In this document: in pieces, positions 1-5,646 of the stretch
Layout of the letters: the number at the start of each line of letters is the position of its first letter
How positions within the stretch are numbered: position 1 is the stretch's first letter
NCBI GenBank assembly: GCA_003221825.1
Contig: QHUE01000276.1
Location: 1-6,217, forward strand
Origin: Gemmatimonadota bacterium
GTDB lineage: Bacteria; Gemmatimonadota; Gemmatimonadetes; Gemmatimonadales; GWC2-71-9
Length of the DNA: 6,217 nt
Reading direction: 5' to 3'
Notes under the pieces: model-generated
Told to the model about the DNA's origin: nothing
Databases searched by the model: none
The model's input: only the letters and a program-made list of their open reading frames with translations
Made by a program: the position numbers and the translations under genes

Positions 1-961
1 AGTTGTTGGAGCAATAGCGCGTGCCGACGCAGCGGTTGTAGACCTGGCCGTTCAGCCCATCCGGCGTGTGATAGGCGGCGTACACGGGACACACTGGCTC
101 GCACGGCGCGTTGCCGCACTGCTGGCAGAGCATCGGGGAATTGACCGCGCCCTGCGGCTCGCCGTGTTCGTCCGTGAGCCAGTAGCGCTCGAGCCGCATC
201 CACGACATTTCGCGGCCGCGCTGCATCAGCTCTTCCCCGACCGTCGCGATGTTGTTTTCGGCGTAACAGGCGGTGACGCAGGCGGCACAGCCCGTGCACT
301 TCGACAGATCGATCGCGAGCCCCCAGCGCGGCTGATCGCCCTTGTAGTTGCCGATCTCTGCCTTCTCGAGCTGACGCTCCGCCCACCATTCGACCGATTT
401 GGCGGCGTATTCGGGCGTGTCTTCGTGGTGGAACGGGGCGTCGCCCGGATGCAGCGCCTTGGCGCGCGCGAGACCGAGGACCTCGACGGTGCCGCGGCCG
501 CGCTCGCGCGGGCTGCCTTCGGTCGTGACGATCTTGCGATGCTCGCCCGTCTTGGTGGCGCTCGCGCCGACGATGAAGCTGCGGCCGCCGTACGCCGTGG
601 CCTGCGTCCCGAGCAGCTCGAACGCGTTAGCGGACCGGTCCTTGGCGTAGCGCCCGTACGCCGTGTGCCCCTGCCCCGTCGGGACGGCGAGGACGTCGGG
701 GCGCACCGAGCGCGTGATCCAGGCCGGGAATTTCTGGCCGCCGAACGGCGACTTCAACAGCAGGAAGTCACCCGTCGCGAGCCCCCATCGCGCCGCCGTG
801 TCAGGATGGACCTCGACCCAACTGTGCCACGCGATCTTCGAGACGGGATCAGGCAGCTCCTGCAGCCACGGCTTGTTGGCGCCGCGGCCATCGTGCAAGG
901 CTGTGTGCGGGAACACGACGACCGTCTGCTCGTCAGCGCCCGCGCCGCCGCTCGTTCTTTC
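1..961 (-). CDS. ActB-like protein, C-terminal part (molybdopterin-binding-like C-terminus plus 4Fe-4S ferredoxin domain), frameshifted, runs off window
   Basis: This is the downstream part of the fused iron-sulfur subunit of an alternative complex III-like enzyme, which would pass electrons from quinol through a chain of iron-sulfur clusters at the outer face of the membrane. Read on the minus strand from about 961, it begins abruptly with residues like GADEQTVVVFPHTALHDGRG. It continues through KPWLQELPDPVSKIAWHSW and PTGQGHTAYGRY, which are typical of the molybdopterin-dinucleotide-binding C-terminal region. A ferredoxin domain follows with C-x2-C-x2-C-x3-C (CTGCAACVTAC), then C-x2-C-x4-C-x3-C (CQQCGNAPCEPVC), then CVGTRYCSNN at the window edge. 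The frame has no stop down to base 1. It is in the +1 frame relative to the 5' part (960-2411) and has no natural start; the first in-frame GTG is at 914-916, already inside a conserved block. It is therefore the 3' part of one disrupted gene, not an independent gene. The domain identity is clear; whether any product is made is not. Confidence 0.85.
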
Positions 962-2411
962 AAGCGAGGATGACGTCCCCGGTCGGGCGCGTGTCGAACA
1001 CCGGCTGCACCACCGGCTGCTGCAATGCCGTGACGCCGGCGCGCGGCCGGCTGTCGCCCCACTGCTCGAGCGGATGGTGGTCGGGCAGGATCAGGTCGCA
1101 GGCAGCGGCGGTCTCATCCATGTACGACGAGAAGCTGACCTTGTATGCCACCTTGCCGAGCGCCTGCTGGAACGCGCCGGGCAGCGAGTGCGCCGGGTTC
1201 GTGCCGTGGACGAGCAGCAGGGCGACCTGGCCGTCCGCCATGGCGGACGTGAGCGCTGCCAGCTCGGCGAAGGTGTTGGTCGAACCAATGGCGAGGTCGG
1301 CGCCGAATTTCACCAGCGACCCGACCGACCCGACGACGTAATTCAGGATGTTCACCGCGGCGACGGTTGCCGCGCCATTCGCGCCCTGCGTCGCCATGCC
1401 GCCGGCAACGGCGAGCCCGCCGCCCGACCGCGCAAACTCGCGCGCGAGGCGGACGATCGTGACCTCGTCGATCCCAATCGCCTGCGCCACGGCGCGCGGA
1501 CTATGTGCTGCCAGGACGCTGACGAGCCGGCTGGCATCGGCAGGCACGCGGGCCAGGTGCTGGCTCATGATCACCTGCGCCATCGCTAACGCCAGCGTGC
1601 CTTCGGTGCCGGGACGCGCGGCGATCCACTCGTCGGCGTTCATGCCGGTGAGCGACAGGCGCGGCCCGACGTAGACGAACTTGGCCATCGCGGCGGGCCG
1701 CCCGCCATCAAACGCGTGCGCCTGCGAGAAACCGTTCTGGAACTCGACCGGCGAGAGCCAGGTGTCCAGGAAGTCGGCGCCGAAGGACATCAGGTACTTC
1801 GCATTCGCGAAGTCGAAGGACGGGAGCGTCGCGGTGCCAAAGGCCATCCGGTTGCCGGCACGCAGCGCCTCGAACCCGAATGGCTCGTAGCTCAGGTGCC
1901 GGCCGCCAATGTGCTTCATCCACTCATTGACGAGATCGCCGAACGTCGATTGCTCGGCGCCGGTCAGGAACACGATGCCCTCGCCCTGCGCCTCCCGCAC
2001 CTTCGCCACGAGCCGCTGGATCGCGCCGTCCCAATCGATGTCTTCGAAGGTGCCGTTCGCGTTCCGCACCAGCGGGTGCGTTACGCGATCGGGGTTGTAG
2101 AGCCCCTGGAGCGCCGCCTGGCCGCGCGCGCACAGGCGCCCGCGATTGATCGGTGAGTCGGGATTGCCCTCGAGCTTGACGGCCCGTCCCTCCCGAACCC
2201 GCACGCGCACGCCGCACCCCGCCGCGCATTCCCGGCACGTCGTGGCGTAATACGTCGCGGTACCCGGTATTTGATCTTCGGGCTGCACCAAATACGGGAT
2301 CAGCCGCTCGGTGGGCTCGGGCCCGATGCCGCACGACGACAAGGCGGCCGCGCCGGCGCCCGTGACGCCGAGGACCTTCAGAAACCGCCGGCGATCGATG
2401 GAGTCGGTCAC
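960..2411 (-). CDS. ActB-like Tat-signal molybdopterin oxidoreductase, N-terminal part, ended early by a frame disruption
   Basis: This is the N-terminal part of the large iron-sulfur/molybdopterin-like subunit of an alternative complex III-like quinol oxidoreductase, 483 residues here against roughly 1000 for the intact family (from memory). The start is GTG at 2409-2411, one base after the stop of the cytochrome gene, so the two are probably translationally coupled. A Tat signal is visible (RRRFLK, residues 7-12), followed by a hydrophobic stretch and ALSSC (Cys27), a possible but non-ideal lipobox. A complete iron-sulfur motif follows: Cys59, Cys62, Cys66 and Cys94, ending in GRLCARGQAALQGLYNPDR. 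The middle has GADFLDTWLSPVEF and later LLLVHGTNPAHSLPGAFQ and LPDHHPLEQWGDSRPRAG, all family-like. The frame stops at TGA 960-962 right after RPTGDVILA, where relatives continue. Homologous sequence resumes in the +1 frame with a block missing, so this is probably a broken gene or an assembly error. A molybdenum-reductase paralogue is the main alternative to ActB. Confidence 0.85.
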   Translation of the reverse strand: MTDSIDRRRFLKVLGVTGAGAAALSSCGIGPEPTERLIPYLVQPEDQIPGTATYYATTCRECAAGCGVRVRVREGRAVKLEGNPDSPINRGRLCARGQAALQGLYNPDRVTHPLVRNANGTFEDIDWDGAIQRLVAKVREAQGEGIVFLTGAEQSTFGDLVNEWMKHIGGRHLSYEPFGFEALRAGNRMAFGTATLPSFDFANAKYLMSFGADFLDTWLSPVEFQNGFSQAHAFDGGRPAAMAKFVYVGPRLSLTGMNADEWIAARPGTEGTLALAMAQVIMSQHLARVPADASRLVSVLAAHSPRAVAQAIGIDEVTIVRLAREFARSGGGLAVAGGMATQGANGAATVAAVNILNYVVGSVGSLVKFGADLAIGSTNTFAELAALTSAMADGQVALLLVHGTNPAHSLPGAFQQALGKVAYKVSFSSYMDETAAACDLILPDHHPLEQWGDSRPRAGVTALQQPVVQPVFDTRPTGDVILA

Positions 2412-2412
2412 G

Positions 2413-2964
2413 TTAGTAGTGGCACACGCTGCAGTCGCGGGTTACCGGCGGCTTCTGCGCCATGTGGCAGCGGACGCACCAGCCCATGCGCAGCGTCGAT
2501 ACCTGCGATACCTGCGCCTGCTTCTGGACGTCGCCGTGGCAGGTCACGCACGCCCCCGTGCCGAGTGCTTTGATGTGACGCATGTGCGGGAAGCGCACGA
2601 ACCCGGGCAGCGCGTGGACGCGAATCCACTCCGGCGGTTTTCGTTCCCGCCAGGCGTCACGAACCTTCTTGATCTCGGCTTGATGTGACGGCGTGGAGCC
2701 CCCGATCAGCTGATGGCAGCCGATGCACGTCTGGAGCGACGGGATCCCCGGCTCGCTCGAGATCGACGCGGAATAGTGGCAATACATGCACGGAATCTGG
2801 TCCTGCCCGGCATGGATGTCGTGGCGGAAGAAGATCGGCTGCCGCGCCCCTTTCAGCTTACTGGTATCGCTGCCGCTGAGGACGGGAGCCTGGTAACGCG
2901 AGGAAGCGGGTTGTGCCTGTTGGCCGTTGAGGGCCGCAGGCGGGAGGGCGAGGATCAACACCAC
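2413..2964 (-). CDS. Pentaheme cytochrome c (ActA-like, cytochrome c3/c7-type)
   Basis: This is a secreted multiheme cytochrome that would carry electrons on the periplasmic side of an alternative complex III-like complex. Five CxxCH haem-binding sites are seen: CMYCH (residues 59-63), CIGCH (80-84), CVTCH (139-143), CVRCH (163-167) and CSVCH (178-182), the last at the very C-terminus. FFRHDIHAG and RFPHMRH offer histidines that could be distal haem ligands, as in the c3/c7 fold. The N-terminus is hydrophobic with a plausible signal-peptidase site near ALNGQQAQ. The listed start is GTG at 2962-2964. A CTG at 2980-2982 lies in frame, four bases after an AGAGG ribosome-binding-like sequence, and would add LRSAAV, giving the signal peptide its expected positive charge. 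The true start may therefore be 2982 (189 residues). The stop TAA is one base before the ActB-like start, the arrangement expected for actA-actB. Length and haem count fit ActA-type subunits. Confidence 0.88.
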   Translation of the reverse strand: MVLILALPPAALNGQQAQPASSRYQAPVLSGSDTSKLKGARQPIFFRHDIHAGQDQIPCMYCHYSASISSEPGIPSLQTCIGCHQLIGGSTPSHQAEIKKVRDAWRERKPPEWIRVHALPGFVRFPHMRHIKALGTGACVTCHGDVQKQAQVSQVSTLRMGWCVRCHMAQKPPVTRDCSVCHY

Positions 2965-2982
2965 GACCGCAGCTGAACGCAG

Positions 2983-3088
2983 ATGACCTCTACTTAGCTA
3001 TTCAGTGGTTCGGTTTCGGTGTGGGACGGCTTCAGCCCGAGGGCTCACGAATGTACGCATGGCCCCGAATTGGGCACAAGGGCGGCGG
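2983..3088 (-). promoter_or_regulatory. Noncoding leader before the cytochrome/ActB-like operon, candidate weak promoter
   Basis: No gene is supported between the hairpin after the DUF3788-like gene and the cytochrome gene, so the cytochrome/ActB-like pair probably has its own promoter here. The best sigma70-like pair I can see on the minus strand is TTGTGC (3074-3079) and TACATT (3050-3055) with an 18-base spacer, matching the consensus at only 3 and 4 of 6 positions. An AGAGG ribosome-binding-like sequence lies at 2987-2991, just ahead of an in-frame CTG at 2980-2982. The stretch also holds GGGCT/AGCCC complementary bases around 3032-3043 and two near copies of a CCGAAACCG-like string. The promoter call is an inference from position and weak boxes only. 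Confidence 0.2.
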
Positions 3089-3128
3089 CCGGAGTAAGGG
3101 CACGCCATTGGCGTGCCCCCTACTCCGG
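3089..3128 (-). terminator. Strong GC-rich hairpin overlapping the stop of the DUF3788-like gene
   Basis: A long inverted repeat reads CCGGAGTA-AGGGCACGCC on the left and GGCGTGCCCCC-TACTCCGG on the right, separated by a three-base ATT loop on the plus strand. Pairing is nearly perfect, with one small bulge or mismatch in the middle. The TAG stop of the DUF3788-like gene (3120-3122) falls inside the right arm. The position suits a transcription terminator isolating the upstream genes from the cytochrome operon. No T-tract follows on the minus strand (the next bases are GGCCGCC), so it may act as a U-less terminator or an mRNA 3' stabiliser, or be one copy of a dispersed palindromic repeat. 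Confidence 0.5.
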
Positions 3129-3581
3129 ACGCGCCAGTAGTTGGTATTTTAATCGGACGACGTCGACAAACGCCTGGACGCCATCGAGGTCGGCGAATTC
3201 CATCCAGCAGTGGCGCACGCCATCGAACAGCGTCCCGTCGCGCACCGCCTGTTTGATGACGCGGGGTAATCCATTCGTCGCGCTGATTTCCTGCTCCTCC
3301 AACCCGGACAACACGAACGTGCCGCTCACGCCCGACTGCATGGGGTGCAGGTAGCCGAGCTTGCGGCCGCCCACTTCGTACATCCAGACCCATTTCCACG
3401 TCGTGCCGAGGTAGACGACTTGCTCGGTGACGTGCCGCAGGCCGCGCAGCTCTTCGCGGGCCTTCTTGAATCGCTGGGCGGCGCGGGGCGAGAGATCGCG
3501 CACCGGCTGATCGGGCTTGGGCCGCTCGCGCGGGCTCAAGTACAGATGCGCGGCCCAGTAGTCAGTCGTTGGCTTGTTCAT
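3120..3581 (-). CDS. Small DUF3788-like protein of unknown function
   Basis: A 153-residue cytosolic protein with no signal peptide or membrane segment. It resembles the DUF3788 family from memory: a central aromatic block (TTWKWVWMYEVGGRKLGYLHP, around residues 60-80), then a beta-rich GTFVLSGLEEQEI, a helical VIKQAV region, and near the end HCWMEFADLDGVQAFVDVVRLKYQLL, which matches the typical ending of short strand, helix and basic residue. Many DUF3788 proteins are described only as hypothetical, so no reaction is proposed. The start is ATG at 3579-3581 with a GGGG run 6-9 bases upstream. It begins 24 bases after the stop of the truncated MenC-like gene and may be cotranscribed with it. 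It ends in a strong hairpin that probably separates it from the cytochrome operon. The coding frame is well supported by composition and length; the family name is moderately supported. Confidence 0.7.
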   Translation of the reverse strand: MNKPTTDYWAAHLYLSPRERPKPDQPVRDLSPRAAQRFKKAREELRGLRHVTEQVVYLGTTWKWVWMYEVGGRKLGYLHPMQSGVSGTFVLSGLEEQEISATNGLPRVIKQAVRDGTLFDGVRHCWMEFADLDGVQAFVDVVRLKYQLLARPE

Positions 3582-3605
3582 GGCGCCCCAATACTACAGG
3601 CGTGG

Positions 3606-4511
3606 TCAAGAGGCGAAATCGGCCCGGATCGAGCAGCCGCCCACAGGACGGCAGACCTCCGTGAGGCCGCCGACACGATGCACCTTGATATTCCAGACTT
3701 TGGGCCCCTGCAGCGCCATGATCTGCCTGGCCGCGCGCGCGTCGCGCAGCGTCTCGTCCAGACAAACCGGCGTGCGCAGCGTCTCGGCGAGGCGCGCGTG
3801 GCCAACGAGCTCGTCGGGGTGGAGTGGCTGTTCGATGTAGAGCAGGCCGGCGGCGTCGAGTGCCCGGAGTGCCGTCTCGTCGCGCGGCCACTCGTACGCG
3901 CCATTGGCATCCACGGTCAACGGCAACGACGTCCCCGCCATGCCGGCGCGGGCCGCTGTCACCGCTGCTGCATCCCAGCCGGGCGCCACCTTGATCTTCA
4001 CGCGGCGGTAACCGCGCTGCACCGCCTCGTAGACCCACTTCGTCAGGATGTCGCCGCGCCGCTCCGGCGGAATCCCGAGCGCAACGCCACAGTCAACGGC
4101 GCTCGCGGGTTTCGCACCCAGTCGCTCGCCGAGCAACGCCGCGAGACCGGTCGCGCGCCCGTGCGCTTCGAGATCCCACGCGGCCGTCTCGACGGCCGCG
4201 CGCGCGAACCAGTTGCCGCGCACGCCGTCGCGCAGCGCCGCATCGACCGCCTCCGGGAGCGCGCCGTCGAAATCGCGGCCGGCGACCCTCGGGAGCAGAA
4301 CGCGCTCGATCACGTCGCGAGCGCCTGCGAGCGTCTCTTCTGAATAGAACGGGAGCTCAAACGGCGGGCACTCGCCATAGCCGACGTGGCCGGCGTCGTC
4401 GTGCAGGACGACGATCAGCGACCGTCGTGAGGGTATAGTGCCGCCCGAGATCACGAACGGCTCGACGAGTGGGAGTGTGAGCTCGAACAGCTCAGCGCGG
4501 GCGATACGCAT
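3606..4511 (-). CDS. menC: MenC / N-acylamino acid racemase-like enolase-superfamily enzyme, C-terminally truncated
   Basis: A member of the MenC type-2 group of the enolase superfamily. These enzymes dehydrate SHCHC to o-succinylbenzoate in menaquinone synthesis, and many also racemise N-acylamino acids. The start is ATG at 4509-4511 (MRIARAELFELTLPLVEPF), which overlaps the preceding gene by 20 bases; an in-frame ATG farther upstream (4592) would add an unrelated 27 residues. The capping domain has GECPPFELPFYSEETLAGA. The barrel carries the catalytic set: KIK (Lys172, Lys174), metal ligands Asp201 (VDANG), Glu227 (YIEQP) and Asp252 (LDET), and second catalytic Lys276 (WNIKVHRVGG). After TEVCR (residue 288) similarity ends; 13 unrelated residues precede the TGA. 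The family usually runs to about 370 residues, so the last barrel strands and the C-terminal part of the cap are missing. Activity is doubtful. OSBS versus racemase or dipeptide epimerase cannot be decided from sequence. Confidence 0.85.
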   Translation of the reverse strand: MRIARAELFELTLPLVEPFVISGGTIPSRRSLIVVLHDDAGHVGYGECPPFELPFYSEETLAGARDVIERVLLPRVAGRDFDGALPEAVDAALRDGVRGNWFARAAVETAAWDLEAHGRATGLAALLGERLGAKPASAVDCGVALGIPPERRGDILTKWVYEAVQRGYRRVKIKVAPGWDAAAVTAARAGMAGTSLPLTVDANGAYEWPRDETALRALDAAGLLYIEQPLHPDELVGHARLAETLRTPVCLDETLRDARAARQIMALQGPKVWNIKVHRVGGLTEVCRPVGGCSIRADFAS

Positions 4512-5646
4512 CGGGTAGAAGATCGAGGAAGTGCAGCTCGCCGCCGCGACGGTCCAGCAGGCCAGCGGCTTCGCGCTCCAGCATCGCGGCAATCAGCCCA
4601 TCGCGCGGATCGAAGATCAAGACATGCAAAGCCCGTTGCGTCCGCGAGCCGTCGGTCGCGGAGTACTCTTCGAGTGGCAGCTGAAACAAGGTGTGGAGCT
4701 GCACGGAAGAACAGCCGCGGATGGCGTATTCGACGATCATACGACCGGAGTGGATGTTGCCGGTACCTGAAAGCGGACGGTAAGGGACGGTAAGGGACGG
4801 TAGGGCACGGTAAGCGTCCAACACGCGCAGATTGCGATCGCTCAAGTCTGGTCCTCCGTACGCAACACCCGCGCTTGCGTCGAACAATCGATTGAACACC
4901 ACGAGCGCGTCGGCGCCGCTCGCCGCGTTCATCATGTCACGCTGAAAGTCATCGTCGAAGCGGGCATTCATCAGCTTCATCGCCAGGCGCACATCGGCGT
5001 GGGCGCGAATGCGCTGCGGGACCTCGCGCAGCCACCGCAGGATCTGCGGCTTCTCGTCTGCCAGGGGATCGCCCGCGAGCGTCGGCGAAAAGTCCTTCTC
5101 GAGCAGCAACGGGGACTCCCCCCAGGCCTTGGCGAGTGCACTCGTCGTAAACGCGTATTCCGCGTCGCGAAACGGCTCGTCCAGCCGCGGCAGATGGTAC
5201 TTCACGGAAGGAACCGTCAACAGCTGACCATCGCGAGTGAGATCCCATCCGGCGCTTACCAGGGCAAGATAATCAGCGAACGAGCGATCCCAGCCCCTGC
5301 CCTTCCAGGTCACGGTCCACCCGGCGCCGCGCCGTTCGACATTCATTTTCGACTCGTGAATCGCCCAGGCCGCCATCGACTGATCGCCGGCGGCGTCCTG
5401 CGCTATCACCGTCTTCAGCACCGCGAACGCGAGTCCGGCGTCCGCGTCGGTTTCGAGCTGCCCGATGTTCAGCGACAACTGGCCCGACCCTTTGCCAATG
5501 GGGTGTGGCAGGGGGTGGTCGAGATAGCGGGCGGCCAGGTTGATGCGATAGACGTCGCGGACGTGCGCGGGAAAATCGCGCGGCAGCTCTCGCTTGAAGC
5601 GCTCGAAGTCGCTAGTGAGCGAAGCGAGAGAGCCGGAATTGCTCAT
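4492..5646 (-). CDS. FMN-type TIM-barrel protein resembling dihydroorotate dehydrogenase
   Basis: A 384-residue soluble protein, not assignable to a characterised enzyme. The order of motifs recalls the dihydroorotate dehydrogenase/dihydropyrimidine dehydrogenase barrel: HPIGKGSGQ (residues 48-56) near the start, a strand-like AVLKTVI (75-81), DVRLAMKLMNARF (218-230) with a candidate flavin-contacting lysine at 224, GADALVVFNRLF (244-255), and near the end SGTGNIHSGRMIVEYAIRGC (293-312), like the flavin-phosphate-binding loops of that fold. The expected N-x-S-x-PN-type catalytic segment is not obvious; LLEKDFSPTLAG (181-192) sits roughly there. Pyrimidine synthesis is therefore not claimed. 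The start is ATG at 5644-5646, overlapping the upstream oxidase gene by 35 bases, with GGAG about 12 bases ahead. The 3' end overlaps the MenC-like start by 20 bases. A ten-base tandem repeat lies within codons 278-290, just before the GTGNIHSG loop. The fold assignment is moderate; the reaction is unknown. Confidence 0.6.
   Translation of the reverse strand: MSNSGSLASLTSDFERFKRELPRDFPAHVRDVYRINLAARYLDHPLPHPIGKGSGQLSLNIGQLETDADAGLAFAVLKTVIAQDAAGDQSMAAWAIHESKMNVERRGAGWTVTWKGRGWDRSFADYLALVSAGWDLTRDGQLLTVPSVKYHLPRLDEPFRDAEYAFTTSALAKAWGESPLLLEKDFSPTLAGDPLADEKPQILRWLREVPQRIRAHADVRLAMKLMNARFDDDFQRDMMNAASGADALVVFNRLFDASAGVAYGGPDLSDRNLRVLDAYRALPSLTVPYRPLSGTGNIHSGRMIVEYAIRGCSSVQLHTLFQLPLEEYSATDGSRTQRALHVLIFDPRDGLIAAMLEREAAGLLDRRGGELHFLDLLPDAYRPR
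4775..4815. repeat. Ten-base tandem repeat inside the FMN-barrel-like gene
   Basis: About four copies of a ten-base unit (ACGGTAAGGG on the plus strand), the last degenerate (ACGGTAGGGC followed by ACGGTAAG). The unit is not a multiple of three, so gain or loss of one copy would shift the reading frame, whereas three copies (30 bases) keep it. It encodes YRALPSLTVPYR, with the YR-x-L-P pattern recurring ten residues apart, immediately before the conserved GTGNIHSG loop. Confidence 0.85.

Noticed and set aside
955..965. TGA at 960-962 as selenocysteine or a programmed +1 frameshift
   Set aside because: Reading through gives only eight more codons before another stop, so selenocysteine fails. 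A frameshift would restore the frame, but the codons (CTC GCT TGA) are not a known slippery site and the conserved block would still be missing.
68..973. Long plus-strand open frame of 301 codons
   Set aside because: It lies opposite the ActB-like C-terminal part, has arginine/alanine-rich low-complexity translation with no recognisable motif, and the minus frame has clear ferredoxin cysteine motifs. It is a shadow of high-GC coding.
663..1589. Plus-strand open frame of 308 codons, and another at 3345-4343
   Set aside because: Both are antisense to convincingly identified genes and show no domain signature; GC-rich antisense frames are commonly open.
2998..3060. Twenty-codon minus-strand frame (MRTFVSPRAEAVPHRNRTTE) upstream of the cytochrome gene as a leader peptide
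   Set aside because: It has only a weak GGGG ahead of its ATG, no regulatory codon pattern and no attenuator-like alternative stems; chance in noncoding DNA is as likely.
4512..4592. Longer start for the MenC-like gene at 4592
   Set aside because: The added 27 residues (starting MPRCWSAKPLACW) do not resemble the family and lie wholly inside the upstream gene; family-like sequence begins at MRIARAELFELTLP.
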